Source: Ulva prolifera
Lineage: Eukaryota > Chlorophyta > Ulvophyceae > Ulvales > Ulvaceae
Direction of reading: 5' to 3'
DNA length: 64,000 bases
Assembly (NCBI GenBank): GCA_023078555.1
Contig: CM041196.1
Span: 2,294,001 to 2,358,000 of the forward strand
The stretch's first letter is position 1, and every line of letters begins with the position of its first letter. Made by a program: the position numbers and the translations under genes. Of the stretch, positions 23,534-34,178 are shown one piece after another. The notes below the pieces were generated by a model. It was not told the DNA's origin and ran no database searches. It was given only the letters and a program-made list of their open reading frames with translations.

Positions 23534-24876
23534 TGTCTCTACGGCACAGTGACTCCGGCATTGACGCCGCAGCGCGCACCTGCAGCATGCTGTCAAAGTC
23601 GGGATCGGTCTCGCCAAGTTGATACACCGTGTGGAAGCGCAACGCATGAGTGTCTCCGAAGCTCTGCGGAGTGCTGCCGCTGGTGCCAGCTGGCGCCGAG
23701 GGCTCGCCCGGACCCTCTGCCGGCCCCTCCGCCGATCCGCCGCCACCATCCACACCGCTGTCCTGCGCCAGCGTGCGGCCGTGGGAGGTGGAGGGGCCCG
23801 CACCGGGGCCGGGCAGCATGGCGGAGTGGGCAGCAGAGTGGGCGTGGCTGCTGGCATCTGCGCGCTGCGCCGTGGGAGTGGAGATGTTATGTTGAGGGTG
23901 GGTGACGTCTGTGGCGAGGTCGTCGGAGAGGGGCAGTCCCATGGCGCGGTAGTAGGGCATGTTGTACTTGCGGCTTGCGGCCTGTACTTGTTCATGCTCT
24001 TGTGCAATATTGGAGGTCGTTTGAGCATGCCAGGGGAAGTGGGGGGACGACACGGGCCAGAACTAGGGTGCGTGGTATGCTCATCTGCCGGAATCATCCA
24101 TATGGATTGGCGTGTGGTATGGTGGTGTGACCGCAGAGCGACGAAGTGGTGTATCACACTGTTTCTGCGCCATGGCAGAAGGATGAACATGCTCGTGGTG
24201 TGCGCAGGGTGAGTGAGGAGTGTCGAGGCTCTTGGGAACCGCGCCTGACCCTCACAGGGGAACATCCCACCATACCACACGCCCCAGCAGCTCAATCAGG
24301 CGATCGATCTCTCGATCGAGATGCGTCACGGCCTCGAGTCCAAGGCGTTGTATCACACTGGACGTGCTGAAGTCAGGTGAAAATGCAGGCATGCAGCGAT
24401 GATGTCAGAGGCACTTACCTCGAGCGCGGCTTCGAGCGCTGGATCCTTCTCCGCCTCCATGCGGGCTAGGATCCGATCGTGAGCGCATTCATGACCAGGG
24501 GTGTGACCTGTAGCCACATAACACCTGCTGCGAGCTGTGTACATGAACCGACAAGAATGGCAGTGTTTTCACGGAAAGGGCTCGCAGACAGCACTAGATA
24601 CATCCTTAATTGACGCAAATTGCGTTTTAGCTGTTAGTTCGACAGCAGGGCATGCCATGCGCAGAGTCGGGAATCATCAGCTGCAGGCAGCGCCTCGCGC
24701 GGCCTAGCGAGGTTGCAAGAACGACAGCAGGTGGCAAGTACCAAGGCACAGCATCGGAGCTTACTATGAAGTTGACTGTGAGCTTCAGTCGAAAGGAGGC
24801 CAGAGAGTCCCACGATGGCAGCAGCACACGCTGTGTATGTCGTGAGCAACCTGCGCTGGTCTCGTGGACGGACCAT
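16064..24876 (-). CDS. Membrane-anchored leishmanolysin-like (M8/GP63) metalloprotease, 12 exons
   Basis: Predicted secreted zinc protease tethered to the membrane, about 1442 residues. Exons: 24876-24765, 24507-24419, 23981-23580, 23369-23197, 22927-22610, 22235-21929, 21315-20860, 20533-20180, 19978-19669, 19252-19035, 18197-17353 and 16808-16064; the total is a multiple of three. In order: a signal peptide (TACAAAIVGLSGLL); a propeptide with HECAHD resembling the GP63 cysteine switch; HELLH at about 343-347; the distant third zinc ligand SHWE (His about 409) with the Met-turn TEVM; Cys-rich segments including an EGF-like one (CNQGACRC); an Ala-rich helical region; an acidic Gly/Asp linker; one TM helix at about 1242-1265; and a basic cytosolic tail of about 175 residues ending in prolines. 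The end of exon 8 uses an unusual donor (GTTGCC) and is the least certain junction. Confidence 0.82.
18874..18976 (+). repeat. Repeat family B copy with short inverted termini
   Basis: The left end reads CAGTGCTGGGTCG at 18874 and the right end (18964-18976) is its approximate reverse complement. The interior shares TTGCAGCATTTCC and GGGCTGCCGACC with the copies at 7723 and 61975. It lies inside the leishmanolysin intron 19034-18198. Confidence 0.6.
21893..21921 (-). repeat. 29-nt homopolymer C tract (sense) just after a splice donor
   Basis: The plus strand shows G29. On the leishmanolysin sense strand it is C, beginning a few bases after the donor GTGCGC of the exon ending at 21929. Confidence 0.95.
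23171..23190 (-). repeat. Interrupted C tract (sense) just after a splice donor
   Basis: Plus-strand G12-A-G6. On the leishmanolysin sense strand the C run starts directly after donor GTGAGT of the exon ending at 23197. Confidence 0.95.
23502..23530 (-). repeat. 29-nt homopolymer C tract (sense) in an intron
   Basis: G29 on the plus strand, C on the leishmanolysin sense strand, about 50 nt downstream of the donor of the exon ending at 23580. Confidence 0.95.
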
Positions 24877-26612
24877 CACGCCGACACGCTTCACAATCTC
24901 AGGAAGCCGTGTCAAATACTGTTTTCGTCACGAAGCAAACTTCTTGTACTTGCTCTTGGCCTGTAAATTCGGACGTTCTGAGGACCCGGGACACGTCCGA
25001 GTGCGATACAATGTGCGACAGTGTCAAAACAACATGCAATCTGCAATGCACTGGCTATGCCGGGATATGTTCCACGCAGAAGTCGCAGCTTATTGTACAT
25101 CGACACCCTCGCGGTCGTTTCAACACACCCATGCATGGCTCGCAGATTTCTGCGAACATCCCGTGCGCGTCATCAGCTGCTGCTACCTGGCGTCAAGAGG
25201 CAGCAGACACATGATCGATGCAGGGCTGTCCCGTGCAAGCCCTGAAGCACGGTACATGCCTTGTCGCCACGAAGTCTTGTGCTTGTTCGATCGCTCGGCT
25301 GCTTCGTCCTGATGCGCGTCCACTCTGGCTTGCCACCGCTCGAATAAGATACATCTTGACCACAGAATATATTCAGTACAACTTTTGTGGCTATGCCGAG
25401 GGTAGAATCGTTAATTGAGACAAGCACATGCCCTCGAGCTCTGTCGCGGCCTGTACTAGTATCACCACTTTCGTGCTTGTCGCTAGCCAGCATCTAAGGA
25501 CCACCAACGGAACAGTGAAAATTGTGGAAAATGAATATGCTTATGCGTTTTGACAAGCTGCCCCTCGATGTTGACGTGGCAAGTCGCGAAGATGCTGACT
25601 GCAGCAGAACCAGCGCCGCGAAGGACACACACTGTGTCCTTTGCGGCACCCGTACACACGGGCCATAATGCAAGCAGACTTCATCGTGCTGAAACTGCCG
25701 TCTGCGTTGGCGGAATGCGGAGTCGTCATTCTGGTCTACAGTGGTACGGCTAGGCTCCTTGAACTTCAGCCTCACCGAACTTTGTGCTCTCTGCCCCCAA
25801 GTCAAGCACAGAAGTTCATGACTCACTTGGCCATCGCGTTCTGCATACACATCATGTGATGACGAAAACTACACACCACTGCTGCACTCTGTTGCGTTGC
25901 ACAGCGTTGCATTGACCGACAGGACATACGAGCCGCGACGCTTCGATACCAAAATGCGCACTGTTGAGGCACGCAAGCAACAACAGTTTGCTGCAGATGA
26001 TTCTCTCTTCCCGATGATAGACCTGGCTGCAACCTGGACTGGCAGATGTGGAAACTATGTCGACAGCATGGACAACATCGCCGTGATGCCATCGTGGTAA
26101 AGATCATACTTCTACACCACAATGCTAGAAAAACGAATATCAGGCAATATTTGAGCAACAGCTGGCATTTGTGCCATGCTCGACTACCTGCCTATGCTAC
26201 ATGTGAAACCTGTGCACAGTGCTCAGTCCGGATGCTGGTCCACCGGCAAGCCCTGGAATCACGCTGGAGCTACAGACACATGGCTTGGACATTCTGATGC
26301 ACAGCAGGGCCTGAAGCAATTTGCTCAGCTTAATTGCAGAGGAACTAGAAGGCATCTGAGTCAGCATCACCTACACAGTCCATGGTGAAATCAACACTCC
26401 AACCTCGCATACACTCAACTTGCGTGTTGGATCATCTTGTTCATGTCGAGCTCGTGCAATTGCGGTGGTACCTGCCTTTCCGACCTGTCTTTGTACCACA
26501 TACACTCAACTGATGAGACAATGCCCCCCCCCCCCACCCCCCATACAACAATACCATGTGCCCGGCACGGAGAAGACAGCACGCACGCCACCATGGACCG
26601 GCAATGTTTGAC
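24877..26612. other. Unassigned interval, possibly decayed mobile-element sequence
   Basis: No gene was identified. On the minus strand near 25850-25500 two protein-like stretches, one with VRLKFKEPSRTTVDQ and one with LRGAGSAAVSIFATCHVNIE, lie in different frames close together, as if one coding sequence had been frameshifted. A plus-strand C tract lies at about 26523-26542. Confidence 0.35.
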
Positions 26613-29129
26613 TCAGCGCTCACAGTGCGCTCCATGGGCAGTTCTCACCGTAGCCGCCATGCGCTCACGCAGCCACACATTGAGCTGCAAATCGGCAGCG
26701 GATGCCCGCCGCAGCTGCCGCCGCAGTGCGGCAGCATCCCGCGCCGAAAGCTGCAGGCGCTTCTCCAGTGCCATCCGCGCTGCACGCCATGCGCGCTCTG
26801 GGAGCTGCTCAGCCTCCCATACCCGCGTATGCCGCCTGTAGCCAGCCCCGCGAGGCCGCCCGGCACCGATAGCCCCCAACACTGCCACCTGTCCTTCTGT
26901 GTTATCCGGCCCATCCAGCTCGTGCACGGCAGATGCGACGGGCAGGCCAGCAGAGCCACCCAGGAATGCATCGAATGACTCTTGTAAAATCTGCGATTGC
27001 ATGTCCAACAGCTCTACTGTGCCAGGCGCGGCAGGCTGCCCATGCATGCGATCATGCGGCGCGACCTCCCGTGCCGCAGTCCCAGCGCCCTGGCACAGCC
27101 CTGCCCAAGCATGCGGCTGCTGAACGCCGTTGCAGGCTCCAGAGCTGCCACTGTAAGCTGCACTGCATGCGTCTACGTCGTCCGCGCTGTGTCTGTGGTG
27201 GTCGGCAGAATGCCATGGTGTGTTGCCGGCTGCCGGCTGCGCCGGGATGTCTTGCAGCAGAGGCTCGCGCCACGGCGGCGCAAGGTGCGCAAACATCCGA
27301 AAGGTCTCATGGGCGCTGGTGTCGTCCATGTCTGCGGCTGTGGCCGCGACTCGGCGCATCAAGGCCTCCCACACCTCCGGCTGTAGCTGCGGCCGCATGC
27401 GCACGGCGGCGGCGATGGCGACGCAGACGGTGTAAGGGCTCATGCTCTGCAATGCGACGCATGGTCGTTACCCATCAAGCGGCGTGCGAGCGTAAGGACA
27501 GTGCTGTGCACTGTCCGCATGCATGCATGTCAGTGGTTGCCACAGGTCCCCTCACATAACGACAAGAGCACAGGCATCCCTCAGATCGCTGCTCACCCCT
27601 GAGGGGGAGGGGGGGGGGGGGGGGGGCAAAATGGTGACATCGCATTCTGTGGCAGGTGCTGGCCACGCCAAAGCTGTGCTGCTTGGACCATGGATGTCCG
27701 ACTGTGGAGTAATGCACCGAGTTGGTCTGGAGTTTTGTGTTGCAGCAATTGTGGAACCTCAGGAGCACAAGAGGGACACGCCCGCGTTGGGTGTTGTGTG
27801 AACAAGGTGTCACTGGCAATGAGTGGATCATGCGCACATGCGCCGGCGGGGGTGCACTGTGCACCAAAAATTTGAGCACTGCGTGAGCGAAATGTGGTTT
27901 ACGTCGGCATACACAGGGGCGCAGGGCATATGCATGGCAGCGGCGGACCTCGGCGAAGGCGACGGTCAGGGTGTCCTCGAAGAACCGGAGGTCCCGCCAG
28001 AGGAGGCGGAAGTGCACGCGCGCAAGAAGCGTCCACAGCCGCTGGCAGCTGCTGACTCGCCAGGCCGCGACGTGGGGCGCTGCTGCGCGGCGGATTGCGC
28101 GCTGAGCGCCTGCGTGCCGGCCCAGCAGGAGCCACAGCTGCCGGCTGCGGTTCTGCGCAAGGGCTGCGCCGAGCAGGCGCAGCAGGGTGCGCTGCGTGCT
28201 GGCATCTGCTTGTGGGAATCTTTCGACCAGGAGCTGCAAGGCGAGTGGCGCTGGGTGGAGACCGTGTTGAATGAGCGCACAATGGACACCGGCTGACAGG
28301 GCGTCTGACCACACAGAAGTGGGTGAAGGGACTGCACATGTGTGAGGAAGCTATGCACCTCAGAAGCAGAATCCTCAGTGGCGTTGGAATGCAATGTTGG
28401 ACTGGTGAGTGCTGTGACACGGTGTTAAGGACTCACCTGCACGTGGTCGAGCATCCGCCAGTTTGAGTAGCCTGCCTTTGCAATTGAAACGCGCCGGAGC
28501 TCGTGTACGCAGTCTAGAAGAGTCTCAGACAGCTGCAGTTGAGTCGATGCGGCGTCGGTTGGTGGGCTGCTTGTCTCTGCTTGAGCATCCTGTGGCCGGT
28601 GTAGGTACTGCAGAGCCTGGACGTGTTCGACCCACTGCGACCTCTTCCAGCGACGTCTCTTGACGTCAATGTGGCCATCCGAACTGGGCAGCACAAAGGT
28701 ATCAATTGCGCGAGCCGCATGATGTCTGCGCGTCTGCTTCTGTTCCCTGCGGCTAGTGCTGGCATCCGCGGTCTGTGGCAGGCCTTCATCCGCGTTGTCT
28801 TGCCTTTGGTCACAATACGAGCTGGCGATAGAAGCATAAGCAGTGCTCAGAAAAGCATCTCTGCGGTATGAATCCGAGTAAACGGGCCATTGATCTATAC
28901 GCGGGGGCCGGGGAGGGGCTGCGGTGAGTAGCGCAATGGCCCGGCTCCACGTGACGTCATGCGATAATGGCCATGTCCGATGCGCAATTTGTAGATCTAT
29001 ATTATTGTTGAGGTTCGCTGAGCTTTTGCGCGTGCCACTACGGCGATATAGCGAGCGCCATACCGCAACGAATGAATGCTCATGCTGACACAACCTCACT
29101 GCCACACGGGCGCAGGTCCGTAGCCCCAT
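26613..29129 (-). CDS. Helical-repeat protein with organelle-type leader (possible RNA-binding factor)
   Basis: Three exons, 29129-28437, 28233-27949 and 27446-26613, join in frame to about 603 residues (donors GTGAGT and GTCCGC). The N-terminus MGLRTCARVAVRLC is basic and amphipathic and lacks acidic residues for about 20 positions, like a mitochondrial presequence. The middle and C-terminal parts are Leu/Ala-rich helix pairs, for example TLLRLLGAALAQ, FAESMSPYTVCVAIAAAV and VWEALMRRVAATAADM. This style resembles OPR or FASTK/RAP organelle RNA-binding proteins, but no diagnostic RAP motif is visible, so the function is inference only. A Gln/Ala/His-rich linker follows, then a basic coiled tail. 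An intronic C tract lies at 27603-27626. Confidence 0.6.
27603..27626 (-). repeat. Intronic C tract (sense)
   Basis: Plus-strand G run with one A, hence C on the sense strand of the helical-repeat gene, within its second intron (27948-27447). Confidence 0.95.
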
Positions 29130-32100
29130 GCCGCTACATGCGGCCGACTCACTGATTCATCCATGCAGTACGTTGAAGGCCGCAGGTACATCGCAAGGTT
29201 TTTCAGTCAATCGTGCATTCAGTTCGCGCATTCAGACGGGTCGCTCAAGAGCTCGCAGTATGGTCAGACACACAAATTCACAGCAAAAAACTTCGACCGT
29301 GTGTGCTGCTCAGTCAAGTTGCCTGTTGCCGTCAGTCTTCCATCGAATCGTGTTGTCCACTCCAGCAGTACCATCGATTCCGCTCGTGGACACATCGCCA
29401 GTGGTGCCTCAACCTTCAGCTGATGTTCCAGCAGCACAGTTGCCTGCTGGTGCTTTACAGCCACCAAGTGCTGGTCCAGATCGAAACCAGAAGTTGGGGG
29501 CCTCAAAGCGGAATTCTCAGCTGAAAACGCTGCCCTTCGCAAGCAAATCTAGCGTAGCCAGGGACCTGACTTGCAGGCTGTGACCAGGCACATCAACAGC
29601 TACTTTCGCAAAGACGCCGTGCAGCCAGCAGCTGTGTCCAGTGCCACGCATTCAACAGGTAACACAGCTAGCACAACGGTGTCAAATACTGGTGCCACAT
29701 GCTCTGTGAGAAATCTGCTGCTGCAGGCATGTCGACACAGTGAAGCGACCGTGCAAAGCCAATGTTCCGAAAATTGTGCTAGCATCTCCAGACAATTTCA
29801 GAAGAGCGTCGCGCAGTCCTGATCAGTGTAGAAGGCCAACCCAGCCCAGGATCCTTGACCACATCAACCCTGAGCCCTCTCACAATGCAATGTGCCCAGG
29901 TGTCGGTAACAAGGCCCGTAGCTGCCATGCACCGCAACCTGTGATGAAAGTCGATACCTCTGCGCTGTCAATTGCCTGGCATTTGGTCCATGTCAACCAG
30001 ATAATTACAAAGCTCTGCGTTGAGACTCACGGGCTCGCAGACCTGCAGAGACGGAGCGGTACTTGCGAAGTGCTACCGGATGTATGTTATGCGGTTCTCT
30101 CTGTTCAGCGTATTCCTCCGACGTGGGGTATGCGCAGTGCACAGCGATGTGCCTGGTGGATACTCACCACCATGGTAGCGCTACCATCAGCACCGTACGC
30201 GCGAATTGATGCGCGTGTAGGCCTACATGCATGATGTGTAGCCCCATCTACATGACATCCGCGTATGCAGCCTGAAAACTGTACGAGCTGTACGCAGGCT
30301 GTTGAAGGTCTGTGCAGCGCTGGCATAGGTGCAGGAATCGACTCCGCGTGATTGCATCAATCACAATGTACCGGAAGCCGAAGCAGTCCTGACAAGGCGT
30401 GAAGATGCCCGTACAGTATTGCTACTTCCGTGGCGCCCAGGAGCGTTGATGTGGCGTGATGATGAAACATGGTGTTGCTCTTGCGGACTGGCACGGCTGT
30501 ATGCATGCAGCGCATGGCCACGCTTGCAGGGTGCTCACAACGTGAGCTTAGGCCATGATTGCACGCATATAATGTGCGAGTAGGTGAGCTGAGATGAATG
30601 TTGCCAGGCGATGCTGCGTACAAGAACGTATACGCGTACGCCGACATGTGACGCTCCTTCAAGAGACGAGGCCCCCTTGGCAACACACAGCATGTAAATT
30701 CCTCAAAACTGCGATAAGCTACTGTGTTTTCCGAGCTCAGTCTGGTTTGGTGCGACTTGGTCTTGAACGGCGTGCTTGAGACAAACGCATCACCTGCCAT
30801 CAACACATCGCCAGGTCTCTGCGCGACATGACCAACCTGTGTCTCACAGTGATGCCTGCAGCGGCCAAATCCAGGCACATCAAGCCCACAGAGCAGTACA
30901 GTGCAATCGCTCTGCTTGCTCTCTCTTTCCTGTTTCTGAGACAGCGCACTGCCGTTCGGGAGACAGCTGTTTTTCATGCCGCGGCAGCGTGCACAACCGC
31001 ATCCCCTGCTGTGTGCGTAGACTGAGGCAGGGCACAGTCAACCTGTCAGGCATGTTTGCACATTCAGGCATCCTGTGTGGCACATTGTTGTTCTCTGGGA
31101 TACGCCGATGCGAGTGGACCGCCGTGAGCTGCCTCTCAGTGTATACACATGTACTTGGTGCATCCCAGCATCGCAACTACAACCAGGCAGTAAAGCGTGC
31201 GCGCCGCTGGGCTTGCGCTGATTTTGCATGCCCACTTCCTGACACCAGCGGAGCATGGACTGTGACCAAGAAACGATGACCCCATCGTCGCATGGAATTC
31301 TTCGCAACATTGAAGCCGCGTTGACGTTGGTAAGCGTGTTCGACTGAAAGTCTGTACATGCTGCCATTGCACCTGGAGACAAGAGGGCTCCATCGTGCTC
31401 AGCCCAACACCTGTGGCTTGGCGAAAAGCTTGCACGATTCTGCCTACATTAACGGGCTTTGCTTCAAGCCGCGCAATTCTGTTTGTACGTGCGAAGGAGC
31501 ACGGAAGGTTCCGTGTGTTGTGAATGGTGCATGACGACGACTGCGAGGGATCTCCGAAGGCCGTGCGAGGTGTCACCAAAGTCCTTCCACAGTGATAGTG
31601 ACAGTTGCCGTAGCCGTGGCGTTCGCAGCCGAGTAGGGATGACAGATGTCGGGCGTCTCACAGTCGAGGCTGTGTGACAACGGACGACGGGACGCGTTTC
31701 AGCGCTCGATACGCAGGCTACATGCATCGCACCAGCAGTCGACCGCGTGCGAAGCGCTCGAGAGGCACGACGCAACAGTGTCACAACGTGCCGAGCGCTG
31801 TTAGGTCCCGAGAGTAGCTTCCCACACAATGATTACGCTGAACTACGGGCCTACTTGCGGAGCTCTGCAGCTTTGGAGTCGTTCGATGCTTGAGTGACGA
31901 TCGGGGACGCCATGCGCGTCTGAAATAGTGCACGTAGCGCTTACGAGCTTTATGAGACAATTGCAATGAAATTAGCCTTGATCACATGTTCACGGGTCCG
32001 GCAGCGGATAGGTCGTCTTGCCCTTATCGCTGTCGCTCTACCAGCTTTCACGTCAGCGGTATGTTTCATCCGCCACCTGCTGGATGTCTGGTGATTTGAA

Positions 32101-34178
32101 GTCCACTTTACCTTGTATCTCCTCGCGATTTATCAGTAGCGTGCAACAATCCAGCGCCAGCCGTTTGGGCTCTTGCCACATACCGGTGCCGGCCTCTCCG
32201 CATCATCAGCATCCACATTCTTGCAGGAAGGTGAGCCGTGCTTATCGGCAGCAGAAGTGTCGATTCGGGCAAGAGGTGTCTCACTATCGAATGCAGGATG
32301 CGACACGGTGGTGCGCAATCGTGCTTGTGCCTTCCACCTTGCGCAGGCACTGAAGCAAGCCCAAACAGCCTGAGAATAGTACATATGTGCTGCTTTGGTG
32401 CTTCATGCGGTCTTGTCCCACGTTGTAGTCACTGCTTGCTTGCGTAAGAGAGCCACATCGTTCATGGGCGCGCACGCTGCTAACGCTGCGGCAATTACTC
32501 GCACATATGCTCCATATTCCATGATCAGGAAGCTGCGTTGTTGGGTACTTGCTGACAACTGTAACATGTTCACCTGGGTGCCCAAATCACAGCGTGTTAT
32601 GCAGGACACCTCCCACTGTGCGGACACGCCATACGGTGCCCAAAAACCACTGCCACAGCAGTATTCTTTCCTCATACCAACTGAGGACTCTCTCGGTGGC
32701 GCAGAGGACGACATATCGTCAGGTTATCCGGACCCGCCTTCGATAGTGCGCTCTCATCTGCGAGAGTGCCACGCGTTGGATGACTGCAGAGCTGCATGCT
32801 GTCGAGCAATTACATGGGTAGATATTCATCGATCTTACGTGGGTCACGGCATATGAGGATCGCCTGCCAGGCCAAAGCTCTCCTTGGCCCACCCGCCTGG
32901 CTGTCACTGGCATGGTCTTTTGCAGTGCTGCCTGCCGGGAGGTAGCTCATCGCACCAAACGAGCAATTAACATGAGCGTGCTGTGATCATCAGTATCCGG
33001 AGAACAGCTCCTTGTCCGCTCCCATTTGTCCGTTCCTATCGCATGCACGAGTATGGAACAGGACGACAGCACATTGTATCACCACGTGCCCCTTCAGCTG
33101 CTCTGCAGCTGTAGTCAGTGTGTTGGCGACGCGGGAAAGGCTTAGGGAGACCGTCGATTTGCAATGACAGCTGGGGCTCATCAGAACAGGGCGTTGGTCT
33201 TGGTGCAAACGCACGGTGAACAGGACATGTTTCTACAATGTGTGCACATGTTGTCTCCATCACGACGAGCCACGGCTGCCACCTCTAGTAGGTATGCCGT
33301 GCGTCTCTGCATGCTGTGCCGCCAATATCAGAGTCTCGCCATGCCTGCTCTGCTGCTGTGCACTTCCACTGGAAGGCGTTGATTAGTGGCCACCACAGAG
33401 GCTGCAACCACAGCTGCTTGTCACGGAAGCATTTGAGCAACGCACTCCACAGGCCAGACCCACATTTCGTGCTCTCATATGTCCCTTGCTTCTGTGCACT
33501 AGCAGACACCCGTCCATTTGAGCGCTCTGGGGTTGTCGCAGCCATCGTGGCCATCGTGGCCCCGACAGCGTACACGTGGACACAGTGGCGACATATCTTA
33601 CCCGTGTCGACACGACACAAGCCACACCGAAACGCTCAGCTGCCGTTGTGTCCTCTGCAAATCCATGTTTCAACTCTGTGGCACGGCCACACACAGCAGC
33701 CCACACCACGTTGTTCACAGGCTGGCGTTGGACCGAAGCACTGAGCGGCATGTGCGCAGCCCTGCGTCCCATAATTCACATCACCAAAAGTGTTCGGTAG
33801 CACTTGATTGTACCCGATTTGCATCTCGGGGTGTCAGTCAATCCGGCCGTGGCCAGGAGCACATCTACACGGCTTTGCCTCCCGGTGTCAAGTGCCGTTT
33901 GTGCACCCTTAACCACCACCGCCGCACGACATATGCAGCTACATCCACGCGGCTGCAGCTTGACACACACTATGCAGCACTCCACTTCTGCAGGCCCATG
34001 TGGACACACATACGCCACAAGGCGACCACGAACATCCTCTTGACCATCACGAGTGCGCCTGCCGCCAGGCTGCGAGAGGCCGTCAGGCCCCTCCATGGAG
34101 GCAGCTTTCAGGCAGGTCGTGGCGCCGCAGCCCCCGGGCCGCCCGTGGCACTGCACTCACGCCACCGTGCCTGTGCAG
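29130..34178. other. Large unassigned interval
   Basis: No family was recognised in 5 kb. From 29128 to 30234 the plus strand has successive long open frames in different phases; 29571-29822 begins just after a good acceptor-like TTGCAG. Other open stretches (about 30776-31280, 32395-32856, 33285-33770) have no motif. Upstream exons or the signal peptide of the plus-strand receptor-like gene are expected toward the right end but were not placed. Confidence 0.35.
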
